Below, in pieces: positions 1-8,150 of a stretch of DNA of 27,950 bases (its first letter is position 1; every line of letters begins with the position of its first letter). The translations under genes were made by a program, and so were the position numbers. The notes under the pieces are model-generated. The model was given only the letters and a program-made list of their open reading frames with translations, was not told the origin of the DNA and ran no database searches. The stretch comes from Bacillota bacterium (lineage in GTDB: Bacteria > Bacillota > UBA4882 > UBA8346), in NCBI GenBank assembly GCA_023402395.1, contig JAEYGI010000044.1:1-27950 (forward strand). Reading direction: 5' to 3'.

Positions 1-44
1 CCGAAAGCAGCGAAGAGGGCAACAGCGATGAGGTTCTTGGTCAT
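1..44 (-). CDS. 5' end of an exported-protein gene (partial)
   Basis: Only the first 14 codons are in the window, reading MTKNLIAVALFAAF. A Lys-Asn pair followed by a hydrophobic run is a typical start of a Sec signal peptide. An AGGAGA ribosome binding site lies 7 nt upstream of the ATG at 44. The rest of the gene is outside the window, so no function can be given. It is divergent from the sco-like gene and shares the intergenic region 45-286 with it. Codon use fits the GC-rich, betaproteobacterium-like left end. Confidence 0.6.
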   Translation of the reverse strand, partial: MTKNLIAVALFAAF

Positions 45-147
45 TTCTCTATCTCCTGAAATTTGGCTTGTCCTTCCGGTCGCGAAACCATTTCGCTCCC
101 TTGAGGGCAATAACGCCAACCACCAACCTCCGGTTTGCAGGTGAACG

Positions 148-172
148 GTAACTCCCCGTAACGCCGTGTAAC
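148..172. promoter_or_regulatory. Three GTAAC direct repeats at 10-bp spacing
   Basis: GTAAC occurs at 148-152, 158-162 and 168-172, exactly 10 bp apart (GTAAC-N5-GTAAC-N5-GTAAC), in the divergent intergenic region between the genes starting at 44 (minus) and 287 (plus). Tandem half-sites one helical turn apart are the usual binding layout of OmpR/PhoB-family response regulators; the CpxR box (GTAAA-N5-GTAAA) has the same spacing. That a regulator of this family binds here is inference. The rest of 45-286 shows no gene. Confidence 0.4.
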
Positions 173-286
173 GCGGCCCGGCGCCGGGTACTGCGTCAAT
201 TTGTCGCAGCACCGCCAGGAGCGCCTTCATTACCATGGCGCCTTGACCAAGCTCGGTGACCGCCGGTCGCCCATTCGTCCCAGCCC

Positions 287-838
287 GTGCGCATCCTTCC
301 GTTTCTCGCCCTGCTGTTCCTGCTGGGCGCCTGCCAGCCCGCCGCCGAATCCCGGGGCACGGGCGTGCCCGTCGAATTTCATCTGCAGACTGCCGCCGGC
401 CCCCTCGACAGCCCCGCCGCCGACGGCCAGGTGCGCCTGCTTTTCTTCGGCTACACCAACTGTCCCGACCTTTCGCCCACGGCCCTGGCCACCGGCGCCC
501 AGGCCCTCAACGGCCTGACCCCGGCGGAACGGGAGCGGGTGCGCCTGGTCCTGGTGACGGTGGACCCGGAGCGGGACACGCCCGCCGCCCTGCAAGGCTA
601 TACGGCCTTCTTCCACCCCCTGCTGGTGGGGGCCAGCGCCACGCCGGAGCAGACCATCGCCCTGGCCAAGGCGCTCGGCACCGGCTTCGAAAAGCAGGCG
701 CCACGCCCCGACGGCAGCTACTTCGTGGACCACAGCGGCAGCAGCTACCTGCTCGACGGCAGCGGCCGCCTGGCCGCCACCCTGCCCGCCGGCGCCTCGC
801 CCCAGGAGATGGTGGCCGCCATCCGGAGCCTGTTGTGA
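287..838 (+). CDS. SCO1/SenC-family thioredoxin-like lipoprotein
   Basis: The 183-residue product begins with a short hydrophobic signal ending in the lipobox LLGAC (lipid-anchored Cys16). It then has a thioredoxin-like SCO domain: FFGYTNCPD near residues 54-61, VTVDPERDTP near 91-99 and the conserved His149 in VDHS. SCO proteins deliver copper to cytochrome oxidase CuA sites or act as thiol-disulfide reductases. The usual CxxxC motif reads C59-P-D-L-S63, so the second cysteine is serine. The GTG at 287 is chosen because the frame has a stop just upstream (257) and because it starts the signal peptide cleanly. The next gene overlaps its stop as GTGA, suggesting translational coupling. A role next to MacB-like ABC genes, perhaps in metal or respiratory-enzyme maturation, is inference. 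Confidence 0.8.
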   Translation: MRILPFLALLFLLGACQPAAESRGTGVPVEFHLQTAAGPLDSPAADGQVRLLFFGYTNCPDLSPTALATGAQALNGLTPAERERVRLVLVTVDPERDTPAALQGYTAFFHPLLVGASATPEQTIALAKALGTGFEKQAPRPDGSYFVDHSGSSYLLDGSGRLAATLPAGASPQEMVAAIRSLL

Positions 839-1170
839 CGCGGCGCCCCTCGGCCCGCTTCGGCGCCTTCCTGGCCGTGCTGCTGTTGCTGTTCCTGGCC
901 ATGCTGGCCGACGCCCGTCGCCTGGCGCCGCCGCGGCAGCAGGAGCAGGCCGCACGGGCCGCCCTGGTGCAGCAGCTGGGCCTGAGCGACCTGGCCCTGT
1001 TCACCGAGGCCCGCTACACCCGGCACCTGTCCCTGGCCGATCTCCATTCGCCGTTCCAGGACCATCCCCTGGCCCTGGACCACTTCCCCTCCGGCTCCGT
1101 CGTGCCGCCGCCCCCCGCCCGTCTGCCCCACTATGCGCCCCTGGATCGAGAAACAACACTACCTGATTGA
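835..1170 (+). CDS. Small single-helix membrane protein, unknown function
   Basis: The GTG start overlaps the stop of the sco-like gene (GTGA) and the 111-residue frame overlaps the next gene by 38 bp, so it sits tightly inside an operon. Residues 9-24 (FGAFLAVLLLLFLAML) form one hydrophobic segment after an Arg-rich N-terminus, giving either a signal anchor or an uncleaved signal peptide. The remainder is about 85 residues, polar and proline-rich near the end (VVPPPPARLPH), with no motif I recognise. The long overlap with the permease start leaves some doubt about the true 3' end or about the permease start. Confidence 0.6.
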   Translation: MTRRPSARFGAFLAVLLLLFLAMLADARRLAPPRQQEQAARAALVQQLGLSDLALFTEARYTRHLSLADLHSPFQDHPLALDHFPSGSVVPPPPARLPHYAPLDRETTLPD

Positions 1171-2269
1171 CTACACCCTGGCCGCCCTGGCCCGGCGCAA
1201 GGCCCGCAACCTGGGCCTGCTGGCGGTCTATGCCCTGCTGGTGTTCATGCTGGCCTCGGTCTCCCTCTTCGGCCAGGCCCTGCGCCAGGAAGCGGCGGCG
1301 GTGCTGGCCGACTCGCCGGAGGTGATCCTGCAGCGCCTGGTGGCGGGGCGCCACGACCTGATCCCGCCCGGCTACCTGGAGAAGATCGGCCGCATCCGCG
1401 GCGTGCAACACCAGCAGGGGCGCCTGTGGGGCTACTACTACGATCCGGTGAGCAAGGCCAACTACACCCTGCTGGTGCCGGCCGCTGAGGCGCCGGCACC
1501 GGGCCATCTGCGCCTGGGTGCCACCCTGGCCCGGGAGCGGGGCCTGCAGGCGGGCCAGCCCCTGTCCCTGCGCTCCTACGGCGGCAAGCTGTTCACCTTC
1601 ACCGTGGACGAGGTGCTGCCGGCCAGCAGCGAACTCATCAGCGCCGACCTGGTGCTGCTCGGCGAGGCCGATTTCCGCGCCTTCTTCGACTACCCGGCCG
1701 GCCATTACACGGACATCGCCCTGTCGGTGGCCAATCCCCAGGAGGTGCGCAACGTGGCGGCCAAGCTCAGCGCCGCCCTGCCCGACGCCCGCCCCATCCT
1801 GCGCGAGGAGATGCGCCGCACCTACGCCAGCCTGCTGGACTGGCGCGAGGGCATCGTCCTCGCCCTGCTGGCGGCGGCCCTGCTGGCCTTTGCCATCCTG
1901 GCCTGGGAGAAGGCGTCCGGCCTTTCCGCCGACGAGCGGCGGGAGATCGGCATCCTCAAGGCCATCGGCTGGGAGACCGGGGACGTGCTGCGCATGAAGC
2001 TGTGGGAAGGCCTGCTGATTTCCTTCAGCGCCTTCCTCCTCGGCCTGGTGGGGGCCTATGTCCATGTCTTCCACTTCGGCGCCCGCCTCTTCGAGCCGGT
2101 GCTGAAGGGCTGGGCGGTGCTTTATCCCCGCTTCACCCTGGTGCCCCAGCTGGACGGCCTGCAGCTGTTCACCCTCTTCTTCTTCACCGTGGTGCCCTAC
2201 ACCGCCGCCGTGCTGGTGCCCATCTGGCGCGCCGCCATCATCGATCCCGACACGGCCATGCGCGGCTGA
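1133..2269 (+). CDS. MacB/FtsX-type ABC transporter permease
   Basis: The 378-residue protein has the layout of MacB/LolC/FtsX permeases: one membrane helix near residues 27-47, a periplasmic domain of about 190 residues, and three C-terminal helices (near 240-258, 290-310 and 345-365). The motif ADERREIGILKAIGWETGDVL is the typical cytoplasmic stretch after helix 2 that contacts the ATPase. Such permeases do not carry solute through a channel but transmit ATP-driven movement to the periplasmic side (lipoprotein release, efflux, divisome control). The ATPase follows after 14 bp. Together with the sco-like gene it forms a four-gene operon. Substrate unknown. Confidence 0.8.
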   Translation: MRPWIEKQHYLIDYTLAALARRKARNLGLLAVYALLVFMLASVSLFGQALRQEAAAVLADSPEVILQRLVAGRHDLIPPGYLEKIGRIRGVQHQQGRLWGYYYDPVSKANYTLLVPAAEAPAPGHLRLGATLARERGLQAGQPLSLRSYGGKLFTFTVDEVLPASSELISADLVLLGEADFRAFFDYPAGHYTDIALSVANPQEVRNVAAKLSAALPDARPILREEMRRTYASLLDWREGIVLALLAAALLAFAILAWEKASGLSADERREIGILKAIGWETGDVLRMKLWEGLLISFSAFLLGLVGAYVHVFHFGARLFEPVLKGWAVLYPRFTLVPQLDGLQLFTLFFFTVVPYTAAVLVPIWRAAIIDPDTAMRG

Positions 2270-2283
2270 CCGGGGGACCTGCC

Positions 2284-2997
2284 ATGATCCAGCTCACCGA
2301 CATCCACAAGGCCTTCAACCAGGGCCAGCACAACGAATACTGGGCCCTCTCCGGCATCGACCTGGAACTGGAGGCCCGGCGCGTCACCGCTTTCCAGGGC
2401 CCCAGCGGCTCGGGCAAGACCAGCCTGCTGACCATCGTCGGCTGCCTGGCCCGCCCCACCCGGGGCCGGGTGCGCCTGCACGGGGAAGACATTTCCGGCC
2501 TGCCGGAGCGCTTCCTCACGGAAATCCGCCGCCGCACCTTCGGCTTCGTCTTTCAGCAGTTCAACCTGATCCGTGGCCTCTCGGCCCTGGACAACGTGAT
2601 GCTGCCGGCCTACCCGGAGGGCAAGCCCCACGCAGAACTGCTGCAGCGGGCCGAGACCCTGTTGGCGCGCCTGCAGCTGGGCCACCGCCGCCATGCCCGG
2701 GTGGAGTGGCTGTCCGGCGGCGAGCAGCAGCGGGTGGCCATCGCCCGGGCGGTCGCCAAAAACCCCTTATTGCTGCTGTGCGATGAGCCGACCGGCGCCT
2801 TGGACTACCAGACCGGCAAGTCCATTCTGAAACTGCTCTCCAAGGTCAACCGCGACCTGAACAAAGCGGTGATGATCATCACTCACAACGCCTCCCTGGC
2901 GGCCATGGCCGACCGGGTGATCCGGATCAAAAACGGCCGGGTCGAAGGGGTGTCCTTAAACGATCACCCCGAGCCGGTGGAAAGGATTGAATGGTGA
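2284..2997 (+). CDS. ABC transporter ATPase, MacB/LolD type (chimeric)
   Basis: The 237-residue product has Walker A GPSGSGKTS (about 39-47), a Q-loop (FVFQQFN), signature LSGGEQQRV, Walker B LLLLCDEPTGALD and switch His in ITHN, so it should be an active ATPase. The gene is not uniform. Up to about 2,750 the codons are almost all GC-ending and the protein reads as proteobacterial. After that TTA, TTG and GAT codons appear, and the C-terminus ending PEPVERIEW is typical of Bacillota ATPases that partner large FtsX permeases. The switch lies in the most conserved stretch of the family. The stop overlaps the next start (ATG at 2991). I read this as two ATPase genes joined, by assembly or recombination. 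Confidence 0.75.
   Translation: MIQLTDIHKAFNQGQHNEYWALSGIDLELEARRVTAFQGPSGSGKTSLLTIVGCLARPTRGRVRLHGEDISGLPERFLTEIRRRTFGFVFQQFNLIRGLSALDNVMLPAYPEGKPHAELLQRAETLLARLQLGHRRHARVEWLSGGEQQRVAIARAVAKNPLLLLCDEPTGALDYQTGKSILKLLSKVNRDLNKAVMIITHNASLAAMADRVIRIKNGRVEGVSLNDHPEPVERIEW
2735..2766. other. Composition breakpoint inside the ABC ATPase gene
   Basis: Upstream coding sequence is extremely GC-rich with near-uniform G/C third positions; downstream codon choice is mixed. The change falls between the signature motif (SGGEQQRVAIARAV) and Walker B (LLLLCDEPTG), where unrelated genomes share the longest identical stretches. Upstream genes form a betaproteobacterium-like operon whose ATPase loses its own 3' end; downstream genes form a Bacillota-like operon whose ATPase lacks its own 5' end. 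Confidence 0.7.
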
Positions 2998-5372
2998 TGG
3001 GGCTGCTGTTTAAGAAGTTATGGCGCGATATCAAGGAGGCCAAGGGCCAGTTCGGGTCGATCCTGGTGGTGATCGTCATCGGCGTGCTCTTTTATGTCAG
3101 CCTGAACTCGACCCTGCGCAATCTGCGCTTCGCCAGCGAGCAATATTTCACCGCCTACCGGCTGGCCGACCAATGGGCCACTTTTCAAAAGGCTCCCGAA
3201 ACCGTGGTCAACCGGATCCGGAGTCTCCCTGAGGTGAAACAGGCCACGGGGCGGGTGGTCAAGGACCAGCAGCTTGAGATCGCCGGGCATGACGCCATCA
3301 TTCGCCTGATTACCCTGCCGGACCGGCGGAGCGAAGTCGTCAACGATGTGATGCTCAAGGCCGGGCGGTATTTTTCGGAGAACGAGACCAACCAGTGCCT
3401 GGTCTCGGAGGCCTTCTTCAACGCCCAGGGCCTGCGGTTCGGAGACAAACTGGAACCGGTGATCAACGGCAACCGGCTTAAGCTGAAAGTAATCGGCGTG
3501 GTCAAAAGCCCCGAATACGTCTATGAACTCCGGGACGGCGAAGAACTGGTGCCCGACCCCAAGCGCTTCGGCCTCGTTTATCTGAAACAATCTTACGGCC
3601 AGGCGGTGCTGGGATTCAACGGCTCGGTGAACGAGGTTTCGATCCTGTTGAAAGACGGGGCCGATCCCGACCGGGTCCGGCGCAAGCTGGAGAAAACCCT
3701 GCGGCGCTACGGCCTGATCGAGATTGTTCAGAAAAAAGATCAGCTAAGCTACAATACATTTTCGGGAGAGATCGAGCAACTGACCTCGCTCAGCGGCATC
3801 TTCCCGGTGATCTTCCTGCTGGTGGCGGCGGCGATCATCTATATCACCATGACCCGGATCATCGAGAACCAGCGGATCCAGATCGGCACGCTGAAAGCGA
3901 TGGGATACGGCAACGCGTCGATCATGGCCCATTACCTTTCGTACGCGGCCGGCATCGGGCTGGCGGGCAGCACGGTCGGTTCCTGGCTCGGGCTGTATCT
4001 CGGCGGGATCTTGATGCAGGTGTATAACGAAGTCTATCAGCTGCCGCTGGAGCAGATGAAGACCCATTACGATCTAATCCTGCCCGCCTCCCTCCTGGCG
4101 CTGGCGTTTTGCCTGATGGCCGGGTTCAACGCCTGCAAGAACGAACTGCGGCTGGCTCCGGCCGAGTCGATGCGGCCCAAGGCGCCTAAAACCGGGACCA
4201 AGACCTGGCTGGAACGGATTGGGCCGCTCTGGCGCAGCTTCAATTTTAGTTGGAAGATTATCCTGCGGAACTTGTTCCGGTACAAGAAACGGGCGTTGCT
4301 GACTTCGGTCGGGATCATTCTGGCCACCGCCCTGCTGGTGGCGGCGGTCGGATTGAACGATTCCATCGGGTTTCTGGTCAAACAGCAATATTCCACGATC
4401 CAGCAGTATGACCTGAAAGTCTCCTTCAATACCATGGTGGACCCCGCCGAGCTGAGCTATATCCGGAGCCTGCCCGGGGTGACCCGGGTGGAGCCGGTCA
4501 GCGCGGTCGGGGTCGAGATCAGCCATGGTTGGCGTTCCAAAAAGGTGGGCCTGGTCGGCCTGCTCCCAGACGCCCGGTTGTACCGGGTCGCCGACCGGAA
4601 AGGGCAGACGGTTCCGGTCCCGGCGGGCGGCATTTTGATTCCGGAGCAGCTCAGCCGGGTGCTGGGAGCCGGGATCGGCGATCAAGTAACGCTGAAACCG
4701 TTGTGGCCGGGCCGGAATGATGAGCGGAACCTGAAGCGGGTCCGGATTAAGGGAGTGGTCTCCCAGTACATCGGGCAGAGCGTTTACAGCCGGCCCGATC
4801 TTTGCGGGACGCTGCTGGATGAGGAGCGGATCGCCAATCAGGCCCTGTTGACGCTGGAGAGGCCCGCCGCCGCGGCCAAGGTCACCGCCAAGATCAAGGA
4901 GATGCCGGTGGTCAACTCGGTTCAATCCAAGGCGGACACGGTGGCCAATATCGAGAAAGCGCTGGAACAGTCGGCCTTTTCGATCGGATTCATGATCGCC
5001 GCCAGCGGCCTGCTGGCGTTCGCGGTGGTCTATAACATCACCACCATCAACATTTTTGAGCGCCGGCGGGAACTGGCCACTCTCAAGGTGTTGGGGTTCA
5101 CCCCCGCCGAAATGCGGCGGCTGGTCTTCAATGAGAATCTGATCATCACCGGGCTGGCGAGCGGGGTCGGGCTGCTGGTGGGCAGGTCGTTGCTGGACTT
5201 TTTGGTCCTGGACTCATCCACCGACAATATGAGTTTTCCGGCCGTGTTGCATGATTCCAGCTATGGGGTGGCGCTGCTGTTGATTTTTGCTTTCACGATC
5301 TCCGCCAATCTGATTTTGATGAAGAAAGTGCACGCCGTCAATATGGTCGAAGCGTTGAAAAGCAGTGAGTAA
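2991..5372 (+). CDS. Large FtsX-family ABC transporter permease
   Basis: The 793-residue protein has two FtsX-type units. The N-terminal helix (about 24-42) is followed by a roughly 200-residue extracytoplasmic domain and helices near 260-280, 310-335 and 350-375. A second unit starts with a helix near 430-450, another extracytoplasmic domain, and helices near 660-680, 715-735 and 760-780. Both units carry the RRxELxTLKxLG-like coupling motif (IQIGTLKAMGYG and RRRELATLKVLGF). Bacillota permeases of this size work with a MacB-like ATPase and a HlyD-type adaptor, usually in export of peptides, lipids or drugs. It overlaps the ATPase stop; ATG at 2991 and at 2997 are both possible, and 2991 sits better behind AAAGGA. 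The adaptor follows 33 bp downstream. Confidence 0.85.
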   Translation: MVMGLLFKKLWRDIKEAKGQFGSILVVIVIGVLFYVSLNSTLRNLRFASEQYFTAYRLADQWATFQKAPETVVNRIRSLPEVKQATGRVVKDQQLEIAGHDAIIRLITLPDRRSEVVNDVMLKAGRYFSENETNQCLVSEAFFNAQGLRFGDKLEPVINGNRLKLKVIGVVKSPEYVYELRDGEELVPDPKRFGLVYLKQSYGQAVLGFNGSVNEVSILLKDGADPDRVRRKLEKTLRRYGLIEIVQKKDQLSYNTFSGEIEQLTSLSGIFPVIFLLVAAAIIYITMTRIIENQRIQIGTLKAMGYGNASIMAHYLSYAAGIGLAGSTVGSWLGLYLGGILMQVYNEVYQLPLEQMKTHYDLILPASLLALAFCLMAGFNACKNELRLAPAESMRPKAPKTGTKTWLERIGPLWRSFNFSWKIILRNLFRYKKRALLTSVGIILATALLVAAVGLNDSIGFLVKQQYSTIQQYDLKVSFNTMVDPAELSYIRSLPGVTRVEPVSAVGVEISHGWRSKKVGLVGLLPDARLYRVADRKGQTVPVPAGGILIPEQLSRVLGAGIGDQVTLKPLWPGRNDERNLKRVRIKGVVSQYIGQSVYSRPDLCGTLLDEERIANQALLTLERPAAAAKVTAKIKEMPVVNSVQSKADTVANIEKALEQSAFSIGFMIAASGLLAFAVVYNITTINIFERRRELATLKVLGFTPAEMRRLVFNENLIITGLASGVGLLVGRSLLDFLVLDSSTDNMSFPAVLHDSSYGVALLLIFAFTISANLILMKKVHAVNMVEALKSSE

Positions 5373-5405
5373 AGGACTGTCGCAGTTCGAGGGAAGGTGT
5401 TTTTG

Positions 5406-6467
5406 ATGAATAAACGATCGGTGATCATTACTGTCCTGGTTGGCGCCGGGATTCTCCTCGCAGCGCTGTATCAGGCGAACCGGAGCGTTACGGTGGACGC
5501 GCTCCGGGTCGGCCCGGGCCGGATCGAACAGTACGTGGAGGAGACCGGGGTGGTCAAATCCGAAGGCAGCCAGACCGTGTATCTGGAGAACGGCGGCCGG
5601 GTCGCCGCCATTTTGGTGGACGAGGGCGACCGGGTCCGCCGGGGCGAGTTGCTGTTGAAGCTGGACCCAACCGGGATCCGCTTGGCCGAGGCAGCGCTCG
5701 ACCAGGCCGAGATCGCCTATCAGACGGCGCGGCGGGATTGGGAGAAGGCCCAAAAGCTTTACGCCCCCGGCGCGATCAGCCAAACCGAGCACGATAACGC
5801 CGAAGCCGCCTATAAGAACGCGGCGGCGGCCCGTCAAACCGCCGAGCTGGAACTGGCCCGACAGCGCCGGAACCTGATCGTCAGCGCGCCGCTGTCCGGG
5901 GTGATCCTGCACAAAGCGGTCGAACTGAACCAAGTGCTCAATCCGGGCGATCCGGCGTTCATCATCGGCGATCCCGGCCAACTGGAGGTGGAGGCCGATA
6001 TCCTGGCCGACGACGCGGTCAAGGTCCGGCCCGGCCATCCGGTGGTAATCACCGGCCAAACCACCGGTGGCACGGCGCTCCGGGGCGTGGTGACCAAAGT
6101 CGCGCCCATGGCCCAAAACATCGTCTCCTCGCTGGGGGTCAACCAGAAGCGGGCCACCGTGACCATTGCTTTCACCGGAACGACCGGGCCACTGAAACCC
6201 GGCTATGACGTGGAAGTGAAGATCACTACCCAGACCCGGGAGAAGATCATCGCGGTTCCGGCCGGCGCCGTCTTCGACCTTCAAGGCCAAAATCAAGTGT
6301 TTGTCATCATCGGGGGCCGAACTCGGCTCCGGCCGGTGGAGACCGGCATTGAGAACGATGAGGCAATTGAGATCCGGTCCGGTTTGGCGCCGGACGAGTG
6401 GGTGCTGGCCAAACCCGATAATGAATTGAAGGAAGGAATGAAGGTCACGCCGCGCCAGGCTCAGTGA
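5406..6467 (+). CDS. HlyD/RND-type membrane fusion (adaptor) protein
   Basis: The roughly 353-residue product starts MNKRSVIITVLVGAG, an N-terminal membrane anchor. A lipoyl-like hairpin half (VEETGVVKSEGS) leads into a coiled-coil hairpin around residues 83-150 (AEAALDQAEIAYQTARRDW, then DNAEAAYKNAAAARQTAELELARQRRN), followed by the second lipoyl half, a beta-barrel domain and a membrane-proximal domain. Adaptors of this type link an inner-membrane ABC exporter to the cell exterior or an outer-membrane channel. GTG 5397 and TTG 5403 are in frame upstream, but ATG 5406 is 8 nt after GGGAAGG and is preferred. It is the last gene of the export operon, with a terminator at 6561-6588. Confidence 0.85.
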   Translation: MNKRSVIITVLVGAGILLAALYQANRSVTVDALRVGPGRIEQYVEETGVVKSEGSQTVYLENGGRVAAILVDEGDRVRRGELLLKLDPTGIRLAEAALDQAEIAYQTARRDWEKAQKLYAPGAISQTEHDNAEAAYKNAAAARQTAELELARQRRNLIVSAPLSGVILHKAVELNQVLNPGDPAFIIGDPGQLEVEADILADDAVKVRPGHPVVITGQTTGGTALRGVVTKVAPMAQNIVSSLGVNQKRATVTIAFTGTTGPLKPGYDVEVKITTQTREKIIAVPAGAVFDLQGQNQVFVIIGGRTRLRPVETGIENDEAIEIRSGLAPDEWVLAKPDNELKEGMKVTPRQAQ

Positions 6468-6560
6468 CGGCCAGACCTCTTTTGGCCCTTTAACCGGCTC
6501 CGGCATGATCCGAATCAATTCATCCACTCGGTCCCAATGACGCTACAGCTATTTAAAAAA

Positions 6561-6588
6561 CTCCGGCAATCGTTGCCGGAGCTTTTTC
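6561..6588 (+). terminator. Rho-independent terminator of the export operon
   Basis: A perfect 9-bp stem, CTCCGGCAA pairing with TTGCCGGAG around a 3-nt loop, is followed by CTTTTTC. It lies 94 bp after the adaptor stop codon. Confidence 0.85.
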
Positions 6589-6623
6589 AGTAACCGGAGA
6601 TGAACAGTTTGCCCCGAATGAAG

Positions 6624-6854
6624 AGTGGGAGTCATTCCCCATCCACATTCGGCTGCCGAATGTGGATATTTTGTGAATAAACGAACTGGGGGAGTAACTC
6701 CCATTGTTTATTCAGTTACTGAATGGGGATATTTTGTGACTGAATCACCAGTGGGAGTCGTTCCCCATCCATCATCAGCCACTGAATGTGGATATTCTGT
6801 GAATAAATGAGTTATGGGAGCCGCTCCCACAACTCATTTTATTGCGTAAATGAG
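6624..6854. repeat. 21-bp-period palindrome array A (11 units)
   Basis: The stretch divides exactly into eleven 21-bp units, and units recur every third position (63-bp super-period): units 1, 4, 7, 10 begin around TGGGAG; units 3, 6, 9 begin ATATT(T/C)TGTGA. Most units centre on a palindrome with different sequence but kept pairing: ACATTCGGC-T-GCCGAATGT, GGGAG-TAA-CTCCC, ATTCAGT-T-ACTGAAT, TGGGAGC-C-GCTCCCA. As 21 is a multiple of 3, an open frame (GTG 6625 to 6812) arises with heptad-like repeats (ECGYFVNK, EWGYFVTE, ECGYSVNK), but no good ribosome binding site is seen. It lies between convergent genes. Non-coding hairpin array is my preferred reading. Confidence 0.8.
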
Positions 6855-6889
6855 TTACGGCGGTGGCCGATGGGTCGCTTCCCCGGCGC

Positions 6890-7888
6890 TTAATATACGA
6901 AAGCCGTCGCCCCGGTGCTGAAACCGGAGGCGCCGACCACCGCCGCGGCCCGGTCGCCCTTTTTCAATCTGCCGTTCTCTTCCGCCAGCGCCATACCGAT
7001 TGGGATCGAGATGCTGCCAGTGTTGCCGACCTGGGAAAAGGTGTTGTAGGCTTTATCGATCAGGCTCTGATCCAGGTTTCCCCAAAAATTGCGCGGGTCG
7101 CCGGTTACCTGGTGAAAGAACCAGATGTCGAGTCCGCCCAATGCCTGTTGGGCCTTTTCCAGAAACGAGGTCACGAAATCGGGCAGGATCTTCATGGCGG
7201 TCATCGCCAGTTTCCGACTCTCTACCAATATTTTGAGGTCGTCCTCTTCTTTCCCGATTTTGACCCGGCACAGGTCGTGGTATTGGCCGTAGGTGTTAAA
7301 GGCGAACTCGGTGAAGCCCCGCTGCTTTGGATCCTCCCGCAGCAGCATCGCGGCGGCGCCATCGGAGATGGTCAGCGCCGAAAATCCGGCGAACGTCTCC
7401 TCGGACGCGAACCTGCGCCAGGGAATCCGTTCCGAGCCGTCCTCGGCGCCGACGATCAGCGCATTGCGGTATTTGCCGGTTTTGGCGTAAAGGTCGGCGA
7501 TTTCCATCCCGTTAAGAAAACTGTTGCAGGCATTGGAGAGATCGAAGGCGTGGGCCCGGTCCGCGCCCAGCCGGTCCTGGAGCATCACGCTCATGGCCGG
7601 TTCCACATAGTCGCGCAGCATTCCGACATAGAGAATAAAGTCCAATTCCCGGGGGTCGAAGTCCGCTTTGGCCAGGCATTTCTTGGCCGCCAGTTCCGCC
7701 AGGTCCGCCCCGGTTTGGCCGGGCTCTTTAAAATGGCGGGTCTGGGCCTGGTTTACCGTTAATTTTTTGGCGATCCGCTCAATATCGACCTCCCCGCCCG
7801 CATTGGCGGCCAGCATCTCCAGCAACCGGTCATTGCCGACCGGTTCCCCGGGCAGATAATATCCCAAACCGGCGATGGTCAAACCCAT
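6890..7888 (-). CDS. Beta-ketoacyl-ACP synthase III-like condensing enzyme
   Basis: The 332-residue product has the length and fold pattern of FabH-type thiolase-superfamily enzymes. The Cys-His-Asn triad is visible: Cys121 in SNACNSFLNG, His259 in FFHQ and Asn289 in GNTGSIS; the glycine-rich ending GASGFSTGATAF is also typical. These enzymes condense an acyl-CoA or acyl-ACP with malonyl-ACP, or act as acyltransferases in secondary pathways. ATG 7888 is chosen because AGGAGG lies 8 nt upstream; longer in-frame starts lack such a site. No fab or acp genes are nearby, so it is more likely an accessory or specialised KAS III-like enzyme than the housekeeping FabH. Confidence 0.8.
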   Translation of the reverse strand: MGLTIAGLGYYLPGEPVGNDRLLEMLAANAGGEVDIERIAKKLTVNQAQTRHFKEPGQTGADLAELAAKKCLAKADFDPRELDFILYVGMLRDYVEPAMSVMLQDRLGADRAHAFDLSNACNSFLNGMEIADLYAKTGKYRNALIVGAEDGSERIPWRRFASEETFAGFSALTISDGAAAMLLREDPKQRGFTEFAFNTYGQYHDLCRVKIGKEEDDLKILVESRKLAMTAMKILPDFVTSFLEKAQQALGGLDIWFFHQVTGDPRNFWGNLDQSLIDKAYNTFSQVGNTGSISIPIGMALAEENGRLKKGDRAAAVVGASGFSTGATAFVY

Positions 7889-8029
7889 GGTAAAAACCTC
7901 CTGTTGCCAAGGCTTCATTACCCTTAGTCTACCTGATTCCCGGGTTGAATATGAGTTTTTGGGGGCGGCGCCGGCCTTCGTCATAATCCATGGATATACG
8001 GGGGTTTTGACGGGGAATCTAAAAGCGTG

Positions 8030-8085
8030 GATAACGCCGGTTTCAATATTTTGGACGGGCCGGAGCTGGTCCGGCAGGCGTTATC
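8030..8085. repeat. Inverted repeat in the leader of the small membrane protein gene
   Basis: GATAACGCC (8030-8038) and GGCGTTATC (8077-8085) are perfect complements. Inside them CCGGA-GCTGG-TCCGG can form a second hairpin. The element lies in the 262-bp gap between two divergent genes, about 65 bp before the membrane protein start. It may be a structured leader or an operator; no known riboswitch was recognised. Confidence 0.4.
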
Positions 8086-8150
8086 GGCCGGTGGATTGCC
8101 GGAAATTGGAGCACAAATTGCTTTGAAGCGAAAGAGTGAGAAACAAAAGG

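Noticed and set aside
230..1131. Several long open frames on the opposite strand of the sco/permease region
   Set aside because: They arise from the extreme GC content; their products are Ala/Gly/Arg-rich without motifs and they overlap well-supported genes.
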